From Acanthosepion lycidas (lineage: Eukaryota > Mollusca > Cephalopoda > Sepiida > Sepiidae), in contig OZ010571.1 in NCBI GenBank assembly GCA_963932145.1, positions 151,920,437 through 151,984,436 of the forward strand: 64,000 nt of DNA, given 5' to 3'. Under the pieces are notes generated by a model. That model worked only from the letters and a program-made list of their open reading frames with translations. It made no database searches and had not been told where the DNA came from. The translations under genes and the position numbers were made by a program. Positions 11,738-24,220 of the stretch are shown one piece after another (within the stretch, counting starts at the first letter, position 1; every line of letters starts with the position of its first letter).

Positions 11738-11839
11738 TTAGGTTGGTGCAAAAAATAATGACATAATAATGTCGTTTTTTGACGTCAAAAATACGTCAAA
11801 AAACGACATTATTACGTCATTATTTTTGCACCAACCTAA
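11738..11839 (+). mobile_element. mariner-type MITE (MADE1-like ends)
   Basis: A near-perfect 102-bp palindrome. Both ends read TTAGGTTGGTGCAAAAA inwards, flanked by TA at 11736-11737 and 11840-11841, the target duplication of Tc1/mariner elements. The terminal bases match the inverted repeats of Hsmar/MADE1-type mariners as I know them. No coding capacity. A second copy is at 33843-33937. Confidence 0.92.
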
Positions 11840-11841
11840 TA

Positions 11842-13750
11842 AAAGATTCTCGAAGTATTAGAACAATTTCTGCTGCAGTTTTTACCCCAAAGAAAACTAA
11901 ATAGTCCAACAGGCTTGCGAACGTACGTTTTCGTTTGGGAGATTTTCAAGTCGATGTTGCATAAAAGTTAATCGATTTTTTATTTTAGTCTTTCCTTCAG
12001 TTCTTTAGAATTTAATGACTGACTTTTTGCATAAAACAGAAAAATTCTAATACCTCGGGGGCGCTGTCTTCGTAAAGGATCCAATCAACGCTACTCGGTA
12101 TTTTTTGTTGTTTTCTCCGCATGCAATCATCTCAACACGTGTTAATAACACAGCTGTGATTCAACACCAGTTCATGAAGAATACATCAAGTTACAACTAA
12201 AGAACAAATCAACATAGTCGTGACATTAGATCTCAAACATTATACCCCCCCCCCTACATAAGTCTTGGTGAATTTGACGTCCGTCATTCGCTTGATACTT
12301 GTTCCGTTTCTGGGTGGTAACCGTAAGGCGAAAATTCATTCCTTACCATAACATCGGAAACAATGTGGGTCATTTCTAACTTGTCATCTTAAATTGGAGT
12401 ACACCTTTAAAATTTAATTTTTATTCTGTCTCAGCCAACAAGGCACAAATATAATGAAAATGGATTTCATTTTCAAATCATATGTATACATTAACTGGCA
12501 TGAACATTTGTTTAACAAAAACATCAGTGAGCCAGATCTTACAACCCGGACATCTCCGTACTGAGTAATAGCGATTACCAAAGTTTTTAAATCAGTGTGA
12601 ATGAAGTCCTACCAGCCTTCTCCCTGAAAGCAGATGGAGTGGTTGGTTGGCTTAAAGGTTATCAGCCATTAATGTTATTTTTTGACGTATAACATTAGTC
12701 TGGTTTTGTATGTTTTTAAAGTCACTGAGCACATTTTTATCGTCTATCCTTTGCTGTGATGAGAGAGGACCGATAAACCGGATAAGTCCTGATGAGAATC
12801 GGCCGATACACCGGTTTTAGCGTTAACTGAACATTTGATTAAGAATCACTTTTCATAAATGGGATTTTGACAGAGATCTGTAAATGTCTGATAGTATTTG
12901 ACTATTAATTATTTTATAATGCATTTGGCAAACAATTTTGTTTTGTTTTTTTCCTATTTTCTTTGGTTAATTATGAACATTTTTCCTGAAATCAGTCACT
13001 GGTTCTGAAAAGATAAGACTAATAATTGTGATAAACCCAACAAAAGTTGGGATGATAGAATTTGTGCATGATTCCTGAAGAGAAAAGAGGTGAAAAATGG
13101 TGACAACTTGGTGCCAGGAATGTACAATTTATACTCTGCTAAAAATATAAAATTGACTAACCTCCGTGAGATTTGTTTTCTTTTTATTTTCTTCTTGATT
13201 TTCATCCTTTAAGATTTTTAAAATATAATTTTTATATAATTAAAGCGAAAATAGGCATAAAACCACTCTTTTAAACATAAATGTTCTCGTTTTTGACCCG
13301 TTTAGCGTATACATTTGCAAGCTTTTCCTGTCGTTTAAAGGTGAAGGACTTTTTGAATTATTTGTTTGTGTTAAAAAAGAGAGTAATACACGTGAGATCC
13401 GAATGAAATTTAAACTTAATAACTGAATGAATCGAAAAAGCAGAGAAGATGTACTTCGTAGATTGAGTTGAGTTTGAAATATCACAATTGATGGACTGAA
13501 AAAGGAAAATGACATTTTGCAAGTAGGAAACTAAGGCCTCTACATTGTCAAAAGAATGATGCGGGGGCGAAAATACTACTTGCTACTTTGACCAAAATCA
13601 CATTATTTTTAAAGCGTTAGAATTGCAGAATCCGTTGTGTAGCATAGTTGTGTAGCCTCGCTACGCTAGATTTTGCAGCCGCCATTTTTTAGTAAGTTTC
13701 TACGGTGATGCGGAAAGGGTAACTAGCAACTAGTCTCATATCCAACCGCT
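11842..13750. other. no gene recognised
   Basis: AT-rich DNA. Contains a short C-run at about 12245. Frames at 12996-13515 on the minus strand are low-complexity. Nothing assignable. Confidence 0.35.
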
Positions 13751-13754
13751 TTTG

Positions 13755-13820
13755 AACTCAGAGCTGTCCTTCCCTTAGGCTGGTTGACAACCAAGGTTAT
13801 AGAGGTCATTGCGAGGAGGC
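13755..13820 (-). repeat. SINE B fragment
   Basis: The words TTTTGAACTCAGAGCTGTCC, then TTCCCTTAGGCTGGTTG and CCAAGGTTATAGA, match the middle of SINE B (compare 16050-16105). Truncated at both ends. Confidence 0.6.
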
Positions 13821-14451
13821 ACGGATCCATACATTTCCAAAGGATGTGCACGCGAAAGTGAATGTAAAGCCTGCAAATTGAATTCCTCTCACTAATCCAA
13901 CGTCCCGAACCGATAAATTCCTACACGAATTTTTATTTACAATTCACGAAAGAATAAAATACTTCCCATAGTTAAATATAGTCTTTGCATCTTGTGAAAA
14001 GCTTGGCACTATTTACCGTCAACGCCTAATATCCGTTCCCCACTGTACACTTAAGTGTTTACATTTTTATCAATATGAATATATAAATGATGTAGATAAA
14101 CAAAGTATATGAGAAAAAAAATAATAAATTACTGGGAGAGTATAATCAAATAATAAATCTTATCTCTTCCATGCGCAATTTCTAAATATTATCAAATAGC
14201 AAATAATAATATTTGAGTTTAATCGCTGATGGTTTTTGTGAAATCGATATCTTTGCGACATGAGTTCTAAAACATTAAATATATGCATATATACAATCTG
14301 TTTTAAACAGAGTATTTCGATAGCATTTTTTGTTAAACAGACAAACCGCACATAAATTGTCGGTTAATTTCGACCCACGCTGATCGTTTTCAAGGGAAGA
14401 AGGTTGAAATACGAGAAATAATCACTATAAAGTTAGTGTTGTTAATAATCC

Positions 14452-14454
<3 letters not shown>

Positions 14455-14530
<76 letters not shown>
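14455..14530. repeat. (TA)n microsatellite
   Basis: About 38 uninterrupted TA units. A second tract of about 24 units is at 14757-14803. The surrounding 13821-15045 holds nothing else I recognise. Confidence 0.95.
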
Positions 14531-14533
<3 letters not shown>

Positions 14534-14754
14534 ATGAAATGAGAACGAAAGTAATAAATAAATTCTAACCTTCACGGCATTAATTCAAAAGAATTTTATT
14601 CATTATATTTTTTATCACATAAAAACAGTTCACTCGCTACAAAGATGCAACTTCGTTTCGGCGCATTTCAACTGCACCTCGACGGGTGGGAACCGAAAAC
14701 AAAGGCTTTGAGTGATTGGTAGTGAGTAAACTGTTTTTGTCTATATGATAAAAT

Positions 14755-14809
<55 letters not shown>

Positions 14810-15045
14810 GTTTCAGTAAGACGAATTATATATACGGGTGTTTCATTAAGACGGATCAAAGTCACCAGTACATAAGTTTTTCTGCATTCATATACGTGAT
14901 TTCTTTTCTGGACGTATGAAAACTGTACAAATCATCTGCCGTCTTGGGTAAGATGATAAACTACATCCGACACGAAGGCCTTTGATCAGAAGATTTTGTG
15001 AAGCGTGTAACCACAATTTAATTGCTGGTGTTCCCAAGGCCACCC

Positions 15046-15335
15046 TAACCCGGGGTGGTAGCACCTGTTAGGGTCCCTGATCTGGGAAAATAGTTAACAC
15101 CCCAAAAGGGGTCAAAAAGCCATGAAAGTATAACAATAGGTTTTAATACCAGAAATATATTTTGGTAAAAATATTGCCAGCAATGAAATTTTGAAGGAAT
15201 ATATATTACCAGCAATACAGTTTTGAAAAGAATATAACTAGTAATAAAAATCTTGTCGGCATTAAATAACCTATTGAGCTTGATATGTTGTAAAACAAAA
15301 CTAACCAAACCAAATTAAATTATCTGTGGATACAA
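15046..15335 (+). repeat. dispersed repeat R1, copy 1
   Basis: Starts near a GTAGCACCTGTTAGGGTCC word and contains ATGAAAGTATAACAATA-like sequence, then several short internal units with ACCAGCAATA. The same order, more diverged, occurs at 62696-63010 on the same strand. It may be an LTR-like or non-autonomous element; no coding frame. Confidence 0.6.
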
Positions 15336-15416
15336 ACTCTTTGGCAAAACCTATTAGCCATTATCAAGGTTATTTTTGTTTAACTAATTATGCAGGTTTT
15401 TTAGATGTATATACAG

Positions 15417-15870
15417 TTATAGGAATGTTTTAATTATCGAAGACGGTCGGCGCGTTGTTGCCGTGTTCCTAATTGATATTAGTGACAGATGACTTATTAT
15501 TAATGCTTCCATAAATTTTAGCCGTTTTGAGCATGTGGATGAGTTTATTATCTTCGTATTTTCCACAAGTATTTTGAGGACAAACGTTGGTAGATCTCCG
15601 TGTGTATTTAAATGGGTCCTAATAGAGCCAAGATTTAAGAAATGTAAAGTAAGACTTCTTGATAAGTATGTAGTTGTATGTCCAATGTAATTATTATTTG
15701 TAATTATTATTCCTGAATTTGTTTTCATCACTAAAACAGTTCTTTAAGGAGCATGTCAATTCATAAATAATGTTGGCCCTGTGTAGTTTGGATTTTACTG
15801 GTGTGTTATTTTTGACGATGAGGTTGGCCGTTTTAATTTTTTAACTTAATCTTCTTGTTCTGGTCAACTG
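15417..15870 (-). pseudogene. GIY-YIG endonuclease end of a retroelement
   Basis: The minus strand reads ANLIVKNNT, then NIIYELTCSLKNC (the GIY-like strand), then after a frameshift NNNYIGHTTTYLSRSLTLHF (the YIG strand), HGDLPTFVLKILVENTKII and LKFMEALIISHLS. This order is the GIY-YIG nuclease found at the C-terminus of Penelope-like reverse transcriptases. No RT remains here. It differs from the Penelope-like copies near 27-28 kb, so it is a second lineage. Confidence 0.65.
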
Positions 15871-15879
15871 GTGTTGTAT

Positions 15880-16485
<606 letters not shown>

Positions 16486-16579
16486 AGCAAATATATAGAT
16501 ATAAATCCGACAGTATGAAGAAAATATACGGAAAAAACAAACAAAAATCCTTATATGCAATTATGCTGTTTTAATGTTA

Positions 16580-16629
16580 ATATGTCAACGTCGGACGTTT
16601 CGGTCTAATAAACCATCTTCAGGACATAT
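16580..16629 (-). ncRNA. hammerhead ribozyme-like motif, complete three-way junction
   Basis: Minus strand, 5' to 3': stem I strand AUAUGUC (16629-16623), CUGAAGA (16622-16616), one unpaired U, stem II GGUUU/AGACC with loop AUU, GAAA (16601-16598), stem III ACGU with loop CCG and ACGU, then U as the cleavage-site H nucleotide (16587), then GACAUAU (16586-16580). The last segment pairs over 7 bp with stem I. All eleven core positions are present except for the extra U before stem II. It lies in a non-coding repeat-like segment (about 16490-16690). Confidence 0.6.
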
Positions 16630-16689
16630 TCATAAAATATAATTAACATTATCAATTCAACATGACAAAGACGATGGACATAAGAACAA

Positions 16690-17375
16690 GACTGGTATTT
16701 ATTCGTACAAAAAGTACAAATTGTGGCACGAGGCCAATAAAGGGGAGGGGTAGAGGCTGGTCAACACTAACTATCTTATACCTAGCTAATCAGATTCGCG
16801 ACCCATTCGTACATTACATTTTATCCATTCACCAAAAGAACTCGTCCATCACCAAACAATCCTTTAACCACCATAATACCACGTGCTCTCAAGGGAGACC
16901 TACCAAAAACGCGCCCCATACCATAAAAATTCTAATGATGATATATATATACAATTCTAATAATGATAACATGGGAGGGGAGGGAAATGAACCCAATAAT
17001 AAACTTAAAATAAACTCAAATACAAACTAAACATAATTGATGTTAGTAGGGACTGTCCAACCCATAAAACAGAGAAGCCGCTGTATTCTGCCCAAGGGGC
17101 AAAATCAAGAGACGCTCTCGCTAAGGGAGTGGGAAAAAGTATAAAATATTAGGCTGGAATGGGAAAATATAAAACTGGCCCAGTCGAGATGAAAAGTGAG
17201 GGGGTCAAAACAAACTGAGGAAGATGGGAATCTCAACTTGGATCATAACCAAAGAACGGCCGGGATGCAGGCCGGGAACAACACTTACTCACATTAACTA
17301 GGTACACTGAAGCTTGTCTAACCTAACCAAGGGGAGGGTTCCACAGGAAGCCACCCCGATGTGCAATAGGTTGAC
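16690..17375 (-). other. probable 3' UTR or flank of the Tx1-like LINE
   Basis: Downstream (minus strand) of the LINE stop codon. Composition is intermediate between the GC-rich coding part and the AT-rich surroundings, with no coding frame. I cannot fix where the element ends. Confidence 0.35.
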
Positions 17376-20335
17376 CTAGAAGAGAAAATCAAGGCTAGCC
17401 CCGTTCACACGAAGCAAGCTCGCTTCTTTTACCCACCTTTCGCTAAAGACTGTCGAATGCAATCGTTTTCTATCCGATCTAATCTTCATCTTGAGCTGAT
17501 GCTCAAAGAATCGAATTAGATCCGAATGAGAAAGACGATTGCCTCGCAAGACTTCCTCCTTTCGCGTCGTCCAAATCACCATTCGAGCCGTGGCCATGAG
17601 CGTCATAAACACCATCCATTTCATCCCGGAATACGGGGGCGACACATTGTAATCTCGCGTATGCGCGATCAAAGGACACAAGCTGTTCGGGTGCGAGACG
17701 ATCCGTCAGCTCGCCGACATGGTCCCATAATAGGCGGACCTGAAGGCAATAGTAGAAGGCTTGCGCAGCCGTTTCTTCTAAGCCAAGGCCACACCGTTCA
17801 CAGTCTGGCAAATCCGCCAAGCCCCATATGAAAGCCTTGTCGTTGAGAGGCAGCCGATTCCGAGACAATCGCCAGCTAAGCGAAAACTCAGGGTTACTGA
17901 GGTAATCCGCCGCTGGCGCCCAAGACCAGTAGTAGCGATACTCCTCCTCCGACAAGCCGAGCGTATCTCGTAGGAGATCCTTCGCGGGCCTCTCCACTAA
18001 TTCACGATAGAAGACCTTCCTAGGCCGAGAAAGGTCACTGGACCGGGGAACGGCCCTCAAGGCCGACCGACATTCGCGAAGGAAAACCGATTGATCCCGG
18101 GGTTTACGACCGCGCTCAACCCGCGAGATGGGGGGACTGATGGTAAGGCCAGGGAACGCGTCCCTAACAATCCCCTCCAGAATCGGATCTCCTCCAGTCA
18201 ATGCACGGCGTAGGAAAGCTAGACTTAGAGGCACGGATGTGACTCGGCAGGTGCGGCATTCCCAGCCCCCCATGACACGGACGTTTAGTGCAGACTCGTC
18301 TGTCGACCCGATTCCCGCGTCCCCTCCATAAAATGGAGGATAGCGATTGCTCGTGCGCCTTCTTGTGAGTCTTACAGAGAGGAAGTACGGACAATCGATA
18401 AAGAATCAGGGGGAAAATGTATGTAGCACATACCTCCGCCCTGTCCTTCACAGACAACCTCCGTCGATTCCAAGTCTGACCGGCGGAATCGACCTTTGCT
18501 CGTACTTCAGACCAATTCTTCTCCAGCTGGAGGTCAGGCCCAAACCACACTCCAAGAATGCGGACAGAACCGTCTGTCCAACCGAAGCGGCCCTGAAGAG
18601 CGACCCCCTTCCAGGCACCTAACCGCAAGCCGGACGACTTGTCGCGGTTTATTTTGGCCCCTGTCACCTTCTCGTACCGATCAAGCGCCTTCTCTACCAC
18701 CTCAATGTCGACACGAAAGCAGATACGTCATCGGCGTACGCGGAAACCCTGGCTCGAGACCCTCCAGGAACGGCAATTCCACGTAGTGCCGGACTGCCGG
18801 TCTCTTCCTTCAGCCGGCGAAGGAGAGACTCCAACGCCAAAGCATAAAGGAGAGGCGACAGCGGACAACCCTGACGAACCGACCTTGACAGCACGAACGC
18901 GTCCGACAGCCTTCCGTTCACCTGTACCACCGCACTGGGGGAGCGATACAGGAGGCTAATCCAGCGGCAGAAGTTGGGCGCGAATCCAGCGACCTGCAGG
19001 ACAGCTGCAAGGTAGCGATGGTCGACCCTATCAAATGCCTTGGACTGATCCAAATTGATCAGCGCGGCTTCTTCGTCGTCTTTTACACCCTTTATGATCG
19101 TGCGGATCAGATGCAGGTTGCTCTGAATTGTCGGCCCCTCACAAGACTCGGCAATTGACTGCAAACGCTCCTGCAGGATCTTGGCCATAATCTTTAACTC
19201 TGTGTTTAGCAGAGTTATGGGCCTGTAATCATCTCGGTTCCCCCCACCACCTTTGCCCTTTTTCAACAGAGTGATCACACCCCTGGTGATCCGGTTGGGG
19301 ATGGACCCCGACCGAAACCAGTTGTTGAACACTGCAGTCAAATTTGAAACAAAGATGTGCGACAGCCTGAAGTACAATTCATAGGGCAAACCATCCAGAC
19401 CGGGCGACTTGCTTCAAAACCGCGTAGACATCGCCCTCCGTAATCTCTCCCTCGCATCTAGCGGCTTCAGTCGGCGAAAGCCGAGGAAAGTCAGCCAAAT
19501 AGCTACGAAACTTCTCCTCACGGAGACCAGGCTCCTTGATAAACCGGTTCTCGAAATGGCGCCGAAATGCTCCGCACATGTCGTCAGTGGCCCGAAGAGT
19601 ACGCACCTCCGGGGATTTGACTTCACGAATCTAACGATCTCCACCTCGACGGACCTCTTTCCTGCGCAGATCTGCGCCCAAGTTCACGGCTTCGGAAGAC
19701 ATCTTGCTTAACTTATGTCTAATTACCTGACCCATGTACCTACCGCTCGCTATTCGATCGATCCAGGGCCTCCTTAGCTAAGGCTATCTCTAGGGGATCC
19801 CCCCCAGCCACCGCCCGGGAATAACTAGCTTTAAGCGTCTTCACCTTTTCAGCTCTATCTAGAGCGAGCCGTTTGCTGAAATCAGTGGTGAAGGACCTAA
19901 TCCTACATTTAAGGCGTTCCCACCACCTATTCCCGATAACCGCCCCCACTAGCTCCCGCTGCACTAGTCTAGTTAGCTGCTCCTGGAAGTCCCGCCTGTC
20001 CAGTAAAGACAGATTGAACTTCCAGTACCCAGCCATTCTAGGCCTATTGTCTAACGCCACCCGTGCACAAACGAGTTTGTGATCCGAATAGCCTACCCAG
20101 TGGAACGTAGGGCAATCTAGTAGTTCTATGTCGGCTCTTCTCACTAACATTCTGTCAAGGTAGCTAACCACCTTGTCAAAAGGCCAATTAAGAACCCACG
20201 TCCACATTTTTCCCTCGGGATGACCGACCCGGTATCTATCGACGAGACCATAATCGTCGATCAGATCGACCAAGCTGCGATCGCCCCCTCTCCCGATAGC
20301 ACCCCGCCCCCTGTCTAACTTGGGGTCCAGGATAT
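17376..20335 (-). pseudogene. L1/Tx1-like LINE ORF2: endonuclease, reverse transcriptase, C-terminal region
   Basis: A 5'-truncated non-LTR retrotransposon on the minus strand. At about 20335-20020 is the C-terminal half of an APE endonuclease: DPKLDRGRGA, MWTWV, SYLDRMLVRRAD and the catalytic GYSDHKLV. The reverse transcriptase is read from 19389 to 18694: GVITLLKKGKGGGGNRDDYRPITLLN, ALINLDQSKAFDRVDH (first catalytic Asp), RQGCPLSPLLYALALE and AYADDVSAF with intact YADD. The thumb and C-terminal regions follow in other frames, with a CERCGLG knuckle-like motif near 17800. Breaks are visible between endonuclease and RT (near 19740 and 19400), and near 18700, 18270 and 17640. GC content is clearly higher than in the flanks. 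The proteins resemble those labelled Tx1 in many invertebrates. Confidence 0.88.
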
Positions 20336-20337
20336 AT

Positions 20338-20641
20338 AATTTTTACAAGAAATGGATGTGAGAGGAAAACGTTTCGCAGGAGGTCTTATTTAAAATTCGA
20401 TATGGGCAACAAATTTCGCTATCAGTTTCTCGGGCCGCCCAGCAATCGCGTCAACTGATTTCACCAGGAACTCTTGTGGTATGGACGACATAACGTCTTG
20501 TATTCGCCTTTCAAGTTCTTGTTTTGGTATAGTAGATATGCTTCTTTAACCAATTTCAAAGAAAAAAATCACAGGGTGTTAAGTCAGGACTCCTGGCTGG
20601 CCACTCATACATAAAATAGAGAGGTACTTTTCAATCACCCT
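20338..20641 (-). pseudogene. mariner/IS630-like transposase C-terminal remnant
   Basis: The minus strand reads YEWPARSPDLTPCDFFL (the third catalytic block of Tc1/mariner transposases), then a stop, then after a frameshift PKQELERRIQDVM, EFLVKSVDAI and KFVAHIEF followed by a stop. GGGTGATTGAAAAGTA on the minus strand at 20640-20618 is a terminal repeat. It matches the end at 48463, so the copy is internally deleted. Its other end is fused to the Tx1 LINE at 20335. Confidence 0.72.
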
Positions 20642-20647
20642 GTATAT

Positions 20648-20785
20648 GTGTGTGTATTTAAAATAGGATATAGAATACCAACAAAGCTTTTAAGAAATTT
20701 GACAAATGAAAAACATTTCATTGAAAATAGATTTGATTACACGTTTCGCCTTTCAAGTTCTCATCAGATCCAAAAACAAAGAAAG
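20648..20785 (-). repeat. dispersed repeat with a hammerhead-like core, copy 1
   Basis: Shares with 30838-30990 the words AATACCAACAAA, TTTGACAAATG, AAAACATTT and GGATCTGATG. On the minus strand CUGAUGA (20767-20761), a weakened stem II, GAAA (20747-20744), ACGUGU, an A, and AUC (20737-20735) pairing with GAU give a hammerhead order. Stem II is damaged here; the second copy keeps it. Confidence 0.55.
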
Positions 20786-20788
20786 AAA

Positions 20789-20790
<2 letters not shown>

Positions 20791-20856
<66 letters not shown>
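20791..20856. repeat. (TG)n microsatellite
   Basis: About 33 TG units directly next to the preceding repeat. Confidence 0.95.
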
Positions 20857-20857
<1 letters not shown>

Positions 20858-21004
20858 TTAAATCATGAATCACGGTATTCATAAATATCAATGGATTTTT
20901 AAGCAACTTTAGCGACTGCAGATTGTCAGTTTGTGTTTTATGATAAATGGTTCTTGGCATGCCACCATACTGGAAGATCTTCCTTTTTACGATATATGAA
21001 TGAG

Positions 21005-21875
21005 TACAGGGTGCGACTTTTAAATTGGCACCATTTTATATTTTTAATTTCGCGCATGCGCCTTGTTTGCTTTTATTTTGTAGACTGCACAGTATATTAG
21101 TATCAATAGCTTGCCGTCTGTGAGAAAAAGAGCACCATGACGCAATTCACTCCGCCATAATTTTGGAAACAACATGCTGTACTGCTTGGCATTCGCACCA
21201 GAAGCTCCAATACGAACATTTCAGAATGTTTTGATGCCAATATGAAAACAGTGCAAAGGATTCGTAAAGAGGTGGATGATATATATCTAGTCAACATCAT
21301 GGTGTTTGAAATGATCACGAGAGAGATGACGAGTTTATGCTTCCATTCGTCTTGCCACACGTCCTCAAACTCAACATACAGGCCTACATCAAGTGCCTTG
21401 AGGGGGGTAGTGCTGCCCTGGGTCAAGAGGGTGACAGCTGAAAGACCATATGTCTGGCAAAAGGACTCTGAACCATGCCATAGATGCAGGAGAACCCAGT
21501 CATGGCTCTCAGACAACTGCGACTAGATCATCCCATAAATCTAGCCACATAACTCCCCAGACTGCAACCTCCTTGATTATCATATGCGGGACGCAGCTGA
21601 GCGAGAAACCGATCTCTTTGTAACACCGAAGATGATCTGAAGGCAAAGATTATAGCAGTATTCACCAACTTAAAAAAGGAGAAGAGTTGCAGGAGATTCC
21701 GAAATTGTCTAGAGACCGTGGTTGTAGCCAATGGTGATTTTATTGAATAAATTTACTATTTACTATTTCAAGATATTTTTGTATAATTTTGGTAAATATG
21801 CCTATTAAAATGAGATTTCAGTGTTATTTTCTTTTTTGCATAATTTACACAACAATTTATCGATTGCACCCCGTA
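21005..21875 (+). pseudogene. mariner-like element (maT/IS630 type), internally deleted
   Basis: Ends read TACAGGGTGC at 21005 and, inverted, TACGGGGTGC at 21875, with TA at both ends. The transposase N-terminus starts at 21137: MTQFTPP, FWKQHAVLLGIRTRSSN, then MKTVQRIRKEVDD. It then jumps to VNIMVFEMIT, which in relatives lies over 100 residues later. YVWQKDSEPCHRCRRTQSWL (second catalytic Asp) and a decayed third block follow, then FRNCLETVVVANGDFIE before the stop near 21749. The internal deletion plus frameshifts make it non-autonomous. A sister copy is at 31090-31336. Confidence 0.82.
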
Positions 21876-22099
21876 TATGTTTGTTAACATCTTATTTAAT
21901 GTTTAAAATTTAATTAATGCAATAAAAACATAATTAAAAGGGATAAGAGGGAAAATATAAATATAGCAGTTGGCAAGATGAAAAAAAAATTATAAAAATG
22001 GTACAGAATGAGCTAACAGGTTCTCGCTCTTTACTCGTAAGAACTCGAGTGTGGAAATTAAAATATTGTGCATACCGACTAAAAATAGGCAAATATGAG

Positions 22100-22320
22100 G
22101 AAAGAAATCATAAATATATCATAGCACATATCATACGTATATAACACGTATCATAAATACATCATAACACGTATCATAAATATATCATAATACGTATCAC
22201 ATGTGTATAGCACGTATCATAAGTATATAACAATTATTATGAGTATATCATAACACTTATCATAGGTATATCATAACACGTATCATAAGTATATAACACT
22301 TATCATAAGTATATCTATAG
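22100..22320 (+). repeat. minisatellite of about 20-24 bp units
   Basis: Imperfect repetition of CGTATCATAARTATAT with CATAACA between, about ten units. Not a CRISPR: there are no unique spacers of constant length. Confidence 0.8.
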
Positions 22321-23475
22321 ACAGATCATACTAAGACCTAATAACTCTGACAATAGTTATGTCTTGAGTAAAATCTATGGAAAAAAAACTAAATCTAGTA
22401 CCGAACTCCCTATAACTGTAGAGATAGAGAAAACTGCCCAGTCGATGGTAAATGCATATCCACTAGTGCAATATACCAAGCAACCATTGTCCCCAAAGAA
22501 AATATGACAAATAATAATGTTTACATTGAAATTTCTGCCGGTGAATTGAAACAGAGAATTTATACCCATAGGCAGTCATTTACCAACCCTAAATTAAAAT
22601 TCCAAAGAGCCCTTTCAAAGAAATTTTGTGAATTGAAGGAAAAGGGTCTAAACCTGCAGAGAGATTAGAAAATTATAGGTTTCGCACATACCCGTGATAG
22701 TTTTAGACACAGATGCAGGCTATGTTTAGAAGAACAAATTAGAATAATTTAATACAATGATGAATGCAAATTATTACATCAAAAGAGAGAGATAGTATTG
22801 AAATGCAGGAATAGAAGCAGGTTCAAGCTTATATAAAAATATAGAGTTTACTTTATCACTCACTAACAAAAAACAACAATTGATGCAACTCCCTCTGATT
22901 AAATTTTTACTTTAATATCTTCCTCTGAAAGAATTTCGAGTACGGCTCGGCATTCCTAATAATATAACCGACCTATAATCGTGTAAATGGATCGTATGTA
23001 TGTGAGTAGGGGTAAATGTATGTGAATGTAGGTATATGTGTAAGTGGTTTTGTAGGTATGTATATGTGTTTTACGACACGATTTATTCTATTGGATGTCT
23101 CAATTTTACTTACTGATTTGGGGAATTTATTATTTAGATAATTTATTCTAACTTTAAATTTTCTTGTCTTTAAATCCACCACCACTTAATAATATAAATC
23201 CACTAGAAGGAACCTAAATTCATTTAAATACAACTAAAGGCTTTGGCCATAAATAAACTCCAATGCCAGCCAATATCCTTGTCACAAACCCAGACTCATT
23301 ATCAAAATGAGGCGTCCCCTTAAGTAGCTCGGTATGTTCTCACCAACTGCTGTTTAAACTAAATTCAAAACCCTTATACCGAGACAGTCAGTCTACGGTT
23401 GAGGAAGACTGGCATATGTTAGTGCTGATCTGAAATAGATCATACCCACATGAGGTAATTTTGGATTATTTGCTG

Positions 23476-23478
<3 letters not shown>
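22321..23478. other. no gene recognised
   Basis: AT-rich; only short frames. GTATGT-rich words at 22990-23070 form a low-complexity patch. Confidence 0.35.
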
Positions 23479-23526
<48 letters not shown>

Positions 23527-23801
23527 GAGAGAGAGAAAAAGCAGACAGACAGAGGAAATAGGAGTGAGACAGAGTGGATAGAGGAATCAACGTTACATGT
23601 TGACTGTCAGTTTCACACTTCAGGGCGATTATCAGACACTGGGTTTTGCAAAATTTGTTTTGTATATATATATTAACATTTCTCGAATGCGCTTTAAAAT
23701 AAATACGGGGTGTCTATTTCAAATACGAATATCCACTAAAAATAACGTAATAAATTGTTGGAATAAAAATAAATCCTTTAAGTCTTTAGAAAAATAAATA
23801 A

Positions 23802-23875
<74 letters not shown>

Positions 23876-24141
23876 TTAAATCTAGAGAGCCAGACAAACC
23901 TACCAAAGTTTCACCTAAGCGGATCGTCAGGGAAGTTGTTTTGCTTACTCGTATCGGTTTTTATTTCTTTGGGCATTGGACTTGCATGCTGGACGATTAT
24001 TTTCGGCTAACGTACAGGTTCTTGGTTCTTTCTTTTTTTATACCTTTTTTTCCCTTTGTTATTGGTCTGATTATTCGCAAATCAAGACACCGAAGGCTTT
24101 CCGGACGAGTATAATTTCTTATACTTATAAGATTATTACTA

Positions 24142-24198
<57 letters not shown>

Positions 24199-24200
24199 AA
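23479..24200. repeat. (TA)n cluster
   Basis: TA tracts at about 23479-23522, 23812-23873 and 24146-24195, separated by unique AT-rich DNA; a short (GA)n follows the first. Confidence 0.9.
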
Positions 24201-24220
24201 TTATCTAGATAGATACATAG

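Noticed and set aside
12243..12254. C-run as a telomere-like or quadruplex signal
   Set aside because: A single short homopolymer without repetition.
14390..14575. Open frames of alternating Tyr-Ile, His-Thr or Cys-Val residues
   Set aside because: These are translations of (TA)n and (CA)n/(TG)n tracts; the same occurs at every long microsatellite and carries no coding evidence.
22100..22320. Repetitive array that could be taken for a CRISPR
   Set aside because: Units are 20-24 bp, imperfect and contiguous, with no unique spacers, and the DNA is animal; it is a minisatellite.
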